Source: Bosea sp. 124 (GTDB lineage Bacteria > Pseudomonadota > Alphaproteobacteria > Rhizobiales > Beijerinckiaceae). From it: 64,000 nucleotides of DNA. Below the pieces are notes generated by a model. That model ran no database searches, was not told the DNA's origin, and was given only the letters and a program-made list of their open reading frames with translations. Below, one piece after another: positions 53,304 through 60,841 of this stretch (position 1 is its first letter; every line of letters starts with the position of its first letter). Made by a program: the position numbers and the translations under genes. The stretch is taken from positions 496,001-560,000 of the forward strand of contig NZ_PZZM01000001.1 in assembly GCF_003046175.1 (NCBI RefSeq), read 5' to 3'.

Positions 53304-53723
53304 TCAGCGGCGGGCGTTGTAGGCGTAGCGGCGGCTGGCGCGCTTGTGCCCGAACCAGGACAGCTCCCGGTCGCCGACATCGACATGCACGATGCCATTC
53401 GGGTAGGAGCCGACGCCGCCGGTTGCGTCGAGCGTCTTGGCCACGGCGACCGCCTTGCGGGCGGAGGTGGCGAGCGGCCGGAAGTCGATCGCCTTGCCGC
53501 GATAGTGCTGGGAGTGCCGGGCATGGCGTCCGCCGCAGGTCGAGGTGATCTGGATGGCACCGATCCTGTCGGTCAGTTCCTTGATCATGGCGACCGTGTC
53601 GGGCTTGAGACAGCCCAGCCCCCTGACCTGGGGCTGGAAGGACACCTGCTTGATCGCCGAGTCTGCATGGGCAAACACAGGCAGGGCGACCGTCAAGATC
53701 AACGCCACAACAATACTACGCAT
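53304..53723 (-). CDS. M15-like zinc peptidase (YcbK/D-Ala-D-Ala carboxypeptidase type), secreted
   Basis: 139 residues with signal peptide (SIVVALILTVALPVFAHA). Zinc ligands are visible as H-x6-D in SQHYRGKAIDFR and H-x-D in GIVHVDVGDREL, the Peptidase_M15 arrangement. Acts on peptidoglycan stem peptides by family analogy. Ends two bases after the convergent TSUP stop. Confidence 0.85.
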   Translation of the reverse strand: MRSIVVALILTVALPVFAHADSAIKQVSFQPQVRGLGCLKPDTVAMIKELTDRIGAIQITSTCGGRHARHSQHYRGKAIDFRPLATSARKAVAVAKTLDATGGVGSYPNGIVHVDVGDRELSWFGHKRASRRYAYNARR

Positions 53724-54106
53724 TACTTACCTAACGACATCATGTGAATGGAAGGCTACAGCCACCATCACATGGTCTGGCTGTGCGGTTCACGCGAGCC
53801 ATTAGATTATCCAGAGGACCAAAACAAGGCACGCCGCAATCAAATGAGCTGCAACTATATCCACGCAGCTAGGCGTTCGAGATATCCATATTTGCAATTC
53901 GGCAAAACGGCGGGAAAATACGCCCTCTCTCGACCTTGTCTTAATTTTATGTCGCGAATTACTGTCCTATCGTCTCCATTTTCGGCATTTATCCGCCTCG
54001 ATGACAAAACGACATTCGGCCTTTGCAGGCATCATCTTTTCCGCCCGCGATCGATTGCAGACAGGCAGACGACCCGGCGCCACGGCGGCGCCGGGCAGCG
54101 CTTCGA
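53724..54106. other. A/T-richer intergenic region
   Basis: 383 bases without a supported gene. Part of it is clearly poorer in G+C than the surroundings (25 of 60 in 53941-54000 by hand count). It contains the terminator at 54073-54095 and the promoter side of the M15 gene. Short frames crossing it have no ribosome site and no protein-like composition. Confidence 0.6.
54073..54095 (-). terminator. Hairpin terminator candidate after the 54107-54511 gene
   Basis: CCCGGCGCC and GGCGCCGGG pair perfectly around a five-base loop, 11 bases after the stop. On the minus strand it is followed by TCGTCTGCCTGTCT, only moderately T-rich. Confidence 0.65.
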
Positions 54107-54511
54107 TCAACCGGCCTTCTTCGTCACGATGGTCAATTCGCCCGCATCGTCGATCTGGGCGATCACCACGTCGCGAGATGAGAAGCCCTTGGCTTCGAGC
54201 GCGGATTTCGCGGCCGGCGCGCCTTCGATGGCCTTGCGAAGGCGCTCGAGCTGGTCTGCCGTGCGGGTCGCGAGAAGCTGATTGACCTGGATGCGGGTGT
54301 CCTCGGGAAGCTCGCCGAGTTCGACCACACTCACGGTCTTGATCGCAGGTGCTGGCGCGGGAGCCTGCGGGTTCGGCGCAGCGGGCGCCACCGCGGGAGG
54401 TTGGGCATTGGGAGCCTGGGCATTGGGAGCCTGGGCATTGGGAGCCTGGGCGCTAACGGGGCCGGCCAGAATGAAGGCGGTTCCTGCCGCCGCCAGCATG
54501 ATCATGCGCAT
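54107..54511 (-). CDS. Secreted protein with Ala/Pro/Asn/Gln repeats
   Basis: 134 residues: signal peptide (MIMLAAAGTAFILAGPVSAQ), a linker made of QAPNA repeats and Pro/Ala-rich text, and a C-terminal domain of about 75 residues (VSVVELGELPEDTRIQVNQL, then KGFSSRDVVIAQIDDAGELT). The domain is not recognised. GGAAGGA eight bases before the ATG sets the start. A promoter for the gene lies in 54512-54789, where nothing else is seen. Confidence 0.75.
   Translation of the reverse strand: MRMIMLAAAGTAFILAGPVSAQAPNAQAPNAQAPNAQPPAVAPAAPNPQAPAPAPAIKTVSVVELGELPEDTRIQVNQLLATRTADQLERLRKAIEGAPAAKSALEAKGFSSRDVVIAQIDDAGELTIVTKKAG
54403..54447 (-). repeat. Three perfect 15-base tandem repeats inside the secreted-protein gene
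   Basis: GGGCATTGGGAGCCT occurs three times without change, plus a partial fourth copy. It codes for AQAPN units in the linker. The unit length is a multiple of three, so copy-number change keeps the frame. Confidence 0.95.
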
Positions 54512-54789
54512 GACGTATCCTTCCATCGGTTGCGGATGAGCGCCGATCTAGCCGCGCGAATGGGCCCTGAAGCTGGACCGGATCGGGTCATTCCATGGCG
54601 ATGTCGCGTTCGGAATGCGTTAGGCCGCATGAGACGGCACCGGCCGGCAACACAGCGCGATGCCGAAACCGCTATGATTTTTGCGACTGCATTGACGGCT
54701 GGCTAACCGATCAACGCGTCGACCCACGCAGCCCCGTCTACCCTATGGTAACGTCGCCTGGATACGTACGTTCCGTCATGGAGGCGTGG

Positions 54790-55170
54790 ATGGCCGACGA
54801 GGTGCAGAACTATCTGACATCGGAGATCGAGACGCTGCGCAGCACCGTCTTGCGGGCTGGCGTGCTGAACGCCAAGGCGCTCGGCCCCAGCGCCGAGACG
54901 CATGTCGAAAACGTGCTGCGCTTCGTCGTGATCTCGCCTGAGCTGGAAGACGCCACCTATCTCGCCGTCATGCGCGTCGCTCTGTTTGCGCGCGCGCTCT
55001 ACGCCCAGGCGCAGATCGCCGAGATCGAGCAGGCGCGGCGCGAGGCCCTCGCCGCGATCGACACTCTCGCCATCGTCGTGGACGGATCGGAGCGGATCGA
55101 GACGGGCGCGATGGCCAGACATCTCGATGCGGGCAGCATGCCCGAGCCGATGGCGCCGGTCGCCAACTGA
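54790..55170 (+). CDS. Hypothetical alpha-helical protein
   Basis: 126 residues, mostly helical and acidic (MADEVQNYLTSEIETLRSTV, FARALYAQAQIAEIEQARRE), with a flexible end. No family recognised; no signal peptide or membrane segment. GGAGG five bases before this ATG favours it over ATGs at 54745 and 54778. Confidence 0.6.
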   Translation: MADEVQNYLTSEIETLRSTVLRAGVLNAKALGPSAETHVENVLRFVVISPELEDATYLAVMRVALFARALYAQAQIAEIEQARREALAAIDTLAIVVDGSERIETGAMARHLDAGSMPEPMAPVAN

Positions 55171-55204
55171 CGCCACCGCCGGATCGATGCTGAAGTTCCT
55201 TGTT

Positions 55205-55259
55205 CTTGCATCGGCTTTTCCCGAAAACCGAATTCCACTTTTCCGGCCGAGGCTCTAGC
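55205..55259. repeat. Short dispersed palindromic repeat, copy B
   Basis: 26 bases identical to copy A at 24939-24964, then CGAATTCCACTTTTCCGG and the end GGCTCTAG. Like copy A it reaches into the 3' end of a minus-strand gene: the TAG of tadA (55255-55257) is part of the repeat. Confidence 0.85.
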
Positions 55260-55734
55260 GCCGGCCCTGAAAGAAGCTGCGCAGCAGGTCCGCCGCCTCG
55301 CTCTCGCGCAGGCCGCCATAGACCTCCGGCGCATGGTGGCAGCTGGGGCTGGCGTAAAGCCTGACGCCGTTCTCGACCGCGCCGCCCTTGGGGTCGCCCG
55401 CGCCGAAATAGAGCCTGCGGATGCGGGCGAAGGAGATCGCGGCCGCGCACATCGGGCAGGGCTCGAGCGTGACGTGGAGATCGCAGCCGATCAGCCGCTC
55501 GGAACCGATCTCCTGGCAGGCCAGGCGCAGCGCCAGCATCTCGGCATGGGCGGTCGGGTCCTTCAGCTCCAGCGTGCGGTTGCCGGCACGGGCGAGCACG
55601 ACGCCGTCCCGCGTCACGACGGCGCCGACCGGCACCTCGCCCCGCGCCGCCGCGGCCCGCGCCTCATCGAAGGCGAGCGCCATGGCGTCAGGCAGCTTGG
55701 CCCCAGACACCGGCATTGGGCGCGATTGCGGCAT
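55255..55734 (-). CDS. tadA: tRNA adenosine(34) deaminase
   Basis: 159 residues. Zinc/catalytic motifs TAHAEMLALRLA (His and Glu) and LEPCPMCAAAI (two Cys), with GAGDPKGGAVEN behind. It makes inosine at the wobble position of tRNA-Arg. GGAGGT before the ATG at 55734 fixes the start; the shared gap with the pseudouridine synthase gene is 129 bases. Confidence 0.95.
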   Translation of the reverse strand: MPQSRPMPVSGAKLPDAMALAFDEARAAAARGEVPVGAVVTRDGVVLARAGNRTLELKDPTAHAEMLALRLACQEIGSERLIGCDLHVTLEPCPMCAAAISFARIRRLYFGAGDPKGGAVENGVRLYASPSCHHAPEVYGGLRESEAADLLRSFFQGRR

Positions 55735-55863
55735 CGGACCTCCGTTTTGGCGCTCGCAGGCACGGGAGCGCTCTGCTACAAGCGCCGGCTATACCAAGAA
55801 TTCGAGCCTGTCCCTTTCGCGAAAGTGCAAGTCACTTTCGGCGCGGCACGCTCAGGAGCGATC

Positions 55864-58077
55864 ATGAGCGACGACAACAATCAGAAAAGCCGGGGCCCGC
55901 GCAAGGGCGGCGGAACCGGCGGCCGTGGTGGCGGATCGGGCGGCGGACGCGATGGCGGCGGCTTCGGCGGCAAAGGCTTCGGCGGCAAGGACCCGCGCTC
56001 CGGCGCGTCGGCAGGCGGCGAACGCAAGCCATTCCGGGGCCGCAGCGACAGTGCCGAGCGGCCGGCGCGCGCGGATGGCCCGGCGCGGCCGTTCCGGGCA
56101 CGCCCCGAGGGCGAGCGCAGCTCCAGCAGGCCCCCGCGCGAGGGCGGCGAACGGCCGTTCCGGGCACGCCCCGACGGCGAACGCGGTTCGAGCCGGCCTC
56201 CGCGCGAGGGCTTCGCGCCGCGTGGCGAGCGTTCCGGCGGCGCGGGCGGCAAGCGTTTCGACCGTCCCCGCTCCGACAGGCCCGAGCGGCCACGTCGTTC
56301 GCGCGAGGAGGCGCCCGTTTCCGAAGCCAAGCTGCTGCCATCGCTGGTGCAGGAGCCCGAGCGCATCGCCAAGGTGATGGCGCGCGCCGGCGTCGCCTCG
56401 CGCCGCGACAGCGAGGCGATGATCGCCGAAGGCCGCGTCAGCGTGAACGGCAAGGTTCTGGAGAGCCCGGCGCTCGATGTCGGCCCCGACGATGTCGTGC
56501 TGATCGATGGCGAGCCCATGCCGGTGCGTGAGCGCACGCGGATGTGGCTCTACCACAAGCCTCGCGGCCTCGTGACGACCAACCACGATCCCGAAGGCCG
56601 GCCGACCGTGTTCGACGCGCTGCCGGAGGATCTGCCGCGCGTGCTGTCGATCGGACGGCTCGACATCAACACCGAAGGCCTCCTGCTCCTGACCAATGAC
56701 GGCGGACTGGCCCGCATGCTGGAACTGCCCGAGACCGGCTGGCTGCGGCGCTACCGCGTGCGCGCCTTCGGCTCGGTGACGCAGGACAAGCTCGACACGC
56801 TCCGCGACGGCGTCACCATCGAGGGCATCTCCTACGGCCCGGTCGTGGCGCGCTTCGAGCGCCAGCAGGGCTCGAACACCTGGCTGACGGTCGACCTGCG
56901 CGAGGGCAAGAACCGTGAGGTCAAGACGGTGCTGGAGCATCTCGGCCTCGACGTGAACCGGCTGATCCGGGTCTCGTTCGGGCCATTCCAGCTCGGCGAC
57001 CTGCCCGAGGGCGAGGCGGACGAGATTCGCTCGCGCGTGCTCAAGGACCAGCTCGGCGAGGAGCTGATGGCGAAGGCCGGCGTCGATTTCGAGGCGCCGC
57101 GCCGTGACGAACTCCCGGCCGCCCCGCCAAAACCTCGCCCAAGCCAGGCTGCGCCGAGCGGCGACGACCGGCCGCGCCGGCGCGAGTCGGGCGACCGCGA
57201 CGGCAAGCCGGAGCGCGAGCGCTGGCAGAGCGACGCCGTCCGCACGCCCTCGCTCGACGACCGCAGCGACAAGCCGTGGAAGCGCACCGTCTGGCGCGAT
57301 GCCGAGGCCGAGCCGCAGCGCGAGCGCAAGGCGCCGCCACGCCGCGGTGCCGATCCGAAGGCCGAGCGCCAGACACGCGAAGCCAGCGGCGAGGTCGTGC
57401 GCCGGCGCGGCAAGGCGATCGAGGACCCCAGCGGCCGCCGCGTGCTGGTCGAGCGCGTCAGCGCTTCTGCGCGCGAGGAAAGGGTTTCCCGCGAGGAGCG
57501 CCCTGCCCGTGAGGGCGTGAATCCCAAGCGCAGGCCCGACCGCCTGCCCCGCAGCGAGCGCGGCGCCGCACAGGCACGCCCGCCGCGCACGCAGGAACGC
57601 CCGGCGAGCCGCGAACGCCCGGTCCACCGCCCCCGCATCGAGGGTGGCGAGCGCGACCGGACGCAGGAGCGGCCCTGGCAGGACGCGGCACCACGCGCCG
57701 AGCGGCCGGAGCGCAGCCCCCGCGGCGACCGCCCCGAGCGCGCCCCGCGCGAGGGTGGCGAGCGCCCTCCCCGCCGCTTCAGCGAGCGGCCGGGCGAAGA
57801 ACGCGGCGGCGACAGACGCCCGGCTGCGCGCGGTTTCGGCGACAAGCCCGGCGGTGCCGGAAAGAGCTATGCGGCGCGCTCCAGCGAACGACCGGCGGGA
57901 CGAAGCGGCACGGGTGAACGCAGCGGCGGAAAATCCTTCGGAGGCAAATCCTTCGGCGGCAAGCCGTTCGGTGGCAAGCCCGGTGGCGGCGGTCGGCCGG
58001 GTGGCGGTCGTCCCTCCGGCGGCGGCAAGGGCCCGCGCTCCGGCGGCGGCCCTCGCTCCGGCGGCAAGCGCGACTGA
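55864..58077 (+). CDS. RluB/RsuA-type pseudouridine synthase with long disordered tails
   Basis: 737 residues. Residues about 165-410 are an ordinary RluB/RsuA enzyme: S4 RNA-binding domain (RIAKVMARAGVASRRDSEAM), MWLYHKPRGLVTTNHDP, and catalytic Asp at about 267 in GRLDINTEGLLLLTND. Around it are about 160 residues of Gly/Arg/Ser-rich N-terminus (GGRGGGSGGGRDGGGFGGKG and repeats of RPPREG) and about 325 residues of Arg/Glu/Pro then Gly/Lys-rich C-terminus (FGGK and GGRPGGG repeats). The family is normally 230-300 residues. Likely modifies 23S rRNA near position 2605; tails probably bind RNA. AGGAG precedes the ATG. Confidence 0.92.
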   Translation: MSDDNNQKSRGPRKGGGTGGRGGGSGGGRDGGGFGGKGFGGKDPRSGASAGGERKPFRGRSDSAERPARADGPARPFRARPEGERSSSRPPREGGERPFRARPDGERGSSRPPREGFAPRGERSGGAGGKRFDRPRSDRPERPRRSREEAPVSEAKLLPSLVQEPERIAKVMARAGVASRRDSEAMIAEGRVSVNGKVLESPALDVGPDDVVLIDGEPMPVRERTRMWLYHKPRGLVTTNHDPEGRPTVFDALPEDLPRVLSIGRLDINTEGLLLLTNDGGLARMLELPETGWLRRYRVRAFGSVTQDKLDTLRDGVTIEGISYGPVVARFERQQGSNTWLTVDLREGKNREVKTVLEHLGLDVNRLIRVSFGPFQLGDLPEGEADEIRSRVLKDQLGEELMAKAGVDFEAPRRDELPAAPPKPRPSQAAPSGDDRPRRRESGDRDGKPERERWQSDAVRTPSLDDRSDKPWKRTVWRDAEAEPQRERKAPPRRGADPKAERQTREASGEVVRRRGKAIEDPSGRRVLVERVSASAREERVSREERPAREGVNPKRRPDRLPRSERGAAQARPPRTQERPASRERPVHRPRIEGGERDRTQERPWQDAAPRAERPERSPRGDRPERAPREGGERPPRRFSERPGEERGGDRRPAARGFGDKPGGAGKSYAARSSERPAGRSGTGERSGGKSFGGKSFGGKPFGGKPGGGGRPGGGRPSGGGKGPRSGGGPRSGGKRD

Positions 58078-58087
58078 GGGCTAGCCG

Positions 58088-58663
58088 ATGCGGATCGTCG
58101 GCGGACGCTTGCGCGGGCGGGCTCTGGCCGGCCCGAAACCGGGGATCGGGAGCATCCGCCCGACCTCGGACCGGCTGCGCGAATCGCTCTTCAACGTGCT
58201 GGCCCATGCCTATGACGACCCGCTCGACGGGGCGCGCGTGCTCGACCTGTTCGCGGGCACTGGTGCGATGGCCTTTGAGGCGCTCTCGCGCGGCGCGGGC
58301 TTTGCGTTGCTGGTCGATGACGGGACGGAGGCGCGCGGGCTGATCCGCGAGAACCAGACGGCGCTTGGCCTCGCCGGCCACAGCCGCATCTTCCGGCGCG
58401 ACGCGACCAAGCTCGGCGCGATCGGCCCGATGGCGCCCTTCGGCGTGGTCTTCTGCGACCCGCCCTATCGCAGGGGACTGGGTGAGACCGCGCTGCTCTC
58501 GGCCCGCGACGGCGGCTGGCTGGAGCCGGGCGCGCTGGTCGTGCTGGAGGAGGCCGGCGATGTCGAGATCGCGCTCCCCGCGGGCTTCCAGACGCTGGAA
58601 CGCCGGACATATGGCGAGACGCAGGTGATCTTGCTGCGGGCGGCCGAGACCGCGAGGTCCTGA
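58088..58663 (+). CDS. rsmD: 16S rRNA (guanine966-N2)-methyltransferase
   Basis: 191 residues. MRIVGGRLRGRAL at the start, IRPTSDRLRESLFNVL, SAM motif VLDLFAGTGAMAFEALSRGA and catalytic DPPY in VVFCDPPYRRG. Ten bases after the RluB-type gene, with which it is usually paired. A T-tailed hairpin lies 100 bases after its stop. Confidence 0.95.
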   Translation: MRIVGGRLRGRALAGPKPGIGSIRPTSDRLRESLFNVLAHAYDDPLDGARVLDLFAGTGAMAFEALSRGAGFALLVDDGTEARGLIRENQTALGLAGHSRIFRRDATKLGAIGPMAPFGVVFCDPPYRRGLGETALLSARDGGWLEPGALVVLEEAGDVEIALPAGFQTLERRTYGETQVILLRAAETARS

Positions 58664-58762
58664 ACAGGACCTCGCGGCGAAGCGGAAAAACAGGAACGCC
58701 GCCGAGAGGGCGGCATTCCCTGGTCATCCTCGCCCGACAGCGCAGAACAACGGCTTGTCGCG

Positions 58763-58790
58763 AAGGCGGCTCTCGCTAGGCCGCCTTTTT
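58763..58790 (+). terminator. Rho-independent terminator of rsmD, overlapping the end of minE
   Basis: AAGGCGGC and GCCGCCTT form an eight-base stem with a nine-base loop followed by TTTTT in total. The 3' arm and T-run are the antisense of the last minE codons (GKKAA) and its stop at 58776-58778. The hairpin on the other strand has no T-run. Confidence 0.8.
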
Positions 58791-59039
58791 GCCTGCCTCG
58801 AACGGGATCTCGATGTCGACGGCCAGCGTCGAGACTTGGGCGCCGCGCTCCATCTTGACGCTGACCTTGTCACCGTCGATCTGTACGTGCTTTGCGATGG
58901 CGCGCAGGATTTCGTCCCGCAGCTTGACTAGGAGATCGGGTCCGCCCGCCGAAGCGCGCTCATGGGCGAGCAGCAGTTGCAGGCGATCCCGCGCGGCCGG
59001 GGCCGACTGGGAGCGGGTGAAGAAGCGACGGAGGTTCAT
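58776..59039 (-). CDS. minE: Cell division topological specificity factor
   Basis: 87 residues: N-terminal membrane/MinD-binding part (NLRRFFTRSQSAPAARDRLQ, LLLAHERA) and the dimer domain (LRDEILRAIAKHVQIDGDKV). Drives MinD off the membrane. ATG overlaps the minD stop (ATGA). Confidence 0.96.
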   Translation of the reverse strand: MNLRRFFTRSQSAPAARDRLQLLLAHERASAGGPDLLVKLRDEILRAIAKHVQIDGDKVSVKMERGAQVSTLAVDIEIPFEAGKKAA

Positions 59040-59851
59040 GCCGCTTTCCTTCCGAACATCTTGCCGAAGAAGCCGCGCCTTTCGCCCGGAATGGTGATCG
59101 GCAGATCTTCGCCCTTGAGGCGGCGAGCCGCCTGGAAATAGGCAACGGCCGGCACGCTGCGCTCATCGGCAAGCGTCACGGGTGTGCCGAGATTGGAGGC
59201 CCGCAGAACCTCCATGCTTTCCGGGATGATACCGAGCAACGGGATCGACAGGATTTCGAGAACGTCGTCGACCTTCAGCATGTCGCCGCGCTCGGCCCGG
59301 GCCGGGTCGTAACGGGTGAGAAGCAGATGCTTCTCCATGCGCTCGCCGTTCTCGGCCTTGACCGTCTTGGAATCGAGCAGGCCGATGATGCGGTCGGAAT
59401 CGCGCACGGAGGAGACCTCCGGATTGGTCACGACGATGGCCACGTCGGCATGGCGCATGGCCAGCGTCGCGCCGCGCTCGATGCCGGCCGGGCTGTCGCA
59501 GATCACCCAGTCGAAGACGCTCTTCAGGGCGGCGATGACCTTCTCGACGCCGTCCGCGGTGAGATTGTCCTTGTCGCGTGTCTGCGAGGCCGGCAGCAGA
59601 TAGAGCGTCTCGAGCCGCTTGTCGCGGATCAGGGCCTGCGTCAGCTTGGCCTCGCCCTGGATCACGTTGACGAGGTCATAGACCACCCGCCGCTCGGCGC
59701 CCATGATCAGGTCGAGATTGCGCAGCCCGACGTCGAAATCCACCACCACGACCTTGTCGCCGGTCTGTGCAAGGGCCGCTCCGAGTGCGGCCGACGACGT
59801 CGTCTTGCCGACGCCGCCCTTGCCCGATGTGACCACGATGACCTTGCCCAT
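59036..59851 (-). CDS. minD: Septum site-determining ATPase
   Basis: 271 residues. Deviant Walker A VTSGKGGVGKTTSSAALGAA, switch regions VVDFDVGLRNLD and CDSPAGIERGA, C-terminal amphipathic helix (ERRGFFGKMFG) for the membrane. Recruits MinC to the poles. 33 bases after minC. Confidence 0.97.
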   Translation of the reverse strand: MGKVIVVTSGKGGVGKTTSSAALGAALAQTGDKVVVVDFDVGLRNLDLIMGAERRVVYDLVNVIQGEAKLTQALIRDKRLETLYLLPASQTRDKDNLTADGVEKVIAALKSVFDWVICDSPAGIERGATLAMRHADVAIVVTNPEVSSVRDSDRIIGLLDSKTVKAENGERMEKHLLLTRYDPARAERGDMLKVDDVLEILSIPLLGIIPESMEVLRASNLGTPVTLADERSVPAVAYFQAARRLKGEDLPITIPGERRGFFGKMFGRKAA

Positions 59852-59884
59852 AGACCTCTCCTGTTGATGTCGGATGCCGTCGGA

Positions 59885-60619
59885 TCAGGCGAGTGATCCG
59901 GATTTGAAAGTGTCGCCTTCCAGCCAGAACTGGACGGCCTTGCCGCGCAGATCGGCCCCGAGGTCCTCGGCTGTCTTGTAGTAGCCGTCGATGGCGACCA
60001 ATTCCGCTTCGAGCTTGCGGCAGAAGATCCGCGCTGAGGCGTTGCCCATCGTGCCGGCCATCGCGCGGCCTCTCAGCGTGCCGTAGACGTGGATCGATCC
60101 CCCGGCGATGACCTCGGCCCCGGATGCAACCGATCCGACGATGGTCACGTCGCCTTCGATGAAGATGAGCGATTGCCCCGAGCGCACGGGCTCGGTCACG
60201 ACGATGGAGGGCGCGGCCTTCGCCGGCAGCAGAGCCGGAGCCGCGACGCTTTCGACGGTCGCAGATTGGGCCGCCGCTTCGGCGACGGGCGCCTCGATGT
60301 CGGAGGTCGGCCGACCATCGGCCATCGCCGGCGGCAGGCTCGAATCGAGCAGCGAGGGTCGCGCTCCTTCGATGCCCATGATTCGGACATGGCGTGTACC
60401 GAGCTTGTCGACGAGGTCGCGAAGCTGCGACCGATCGATCTCCAGCCCGCCGATATCGAGCACCACCGGCCGGCGCATGAAGAAGCCGGTGGACCGGGAG
60501 GCCAGATCGTCGAGGCGCGCCAGCCACTCCTCGAAGGGGAGTTCCGGGGTCAGCGCAAGCGCAAGGAAGCTTCGCCCCTTGAGGCGAATGGGCCGGGGTT
60601 GGGTTAACACGCTGGTCAT
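59885..60619 (-). CDS. minC: Septum site-determining protein, FtsZ inhibitor
   Basis: 244 residues. N-terminal FtsZ-acting domain (about 1-100), an Ala/Pro linker (EAPVAEAAAQSATVESVAAP), and the C-terminal beta-helix that binds MinD (VRSGQSLIFIEGDVTIVGSV, GGSIHVYGTLRGRAMAGTMG). The ATG at 60619 has no clear ribosome site; the longer frame upstream crosses an A/T-rich promoter-like region and is not used. Confidence 0.94.
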   Translation of the reverse strand: MTSVLTQPRPIRLKGRSFLALALTPELPFEEWLARLDDLASRSTGFFMRRPVVLDIGGLEIDRSQLRDLVDKLGTRHVRIMGIEGARPSLLDSSLPPAMADGRPTSDIEAPVAEAAAQSATVESVAAPALLPAKAAPSIVVTEPVRSGQSLIFIEGDVTIVGSVASGAEVIAGGSIHVYGTLRGRAMAGTMGNASARIFCRKLEAELVAIDGYYKTAEDLGADLRGKAVQFWLEGDTFKSGSLA

Positions 60620-60736
60620 CTTGGTAAATTTTCGGTTGATTCTGTGTAGGGCCGGATTGGTTAACAGAGGGTAAATCGCCCCGTCGTATCCCCGGGAGAG
60701 CACGCGCGGAAATTCTCCGCAGGAAAACAAAATACT

Positions 60737-60766
60737 CTTATCTTTCAATGTGATAATGATTTTCAA
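60737..60766 (-). promoter_or_regulatory. Candidate minCDE promoter with iron-box-like sequence
   Basis: On the minus strand TTGAAA (60761-60766) and GATAAG (60737-60742) are 18 bases apart, a plausible sigma-70 pair about 120 bases before minC. The region is 18/60 G+C in 60721-60780 by hand count. TGATAATGATTTTCA (60751-60765) matches the TGA-N9-TCA pattern of the rhizobial RirA box and half of a Fur box, and overlaps the -35 and spacer. Confidence 0.4.
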
Positions 60767-60841
60767 ACGCGAATGCGATAACTCACGGCCTGTACCGCCG
60801 CCGACTTGCAACAGATGAACGCAGATCACGGCAGCTCCCGC

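Noticed and set aside
54403..54447. Tandem repeats as a CRISPR remnant
   Set aside because: Units are contiguous 15-mers without spacers and lie in frame inside a gene.
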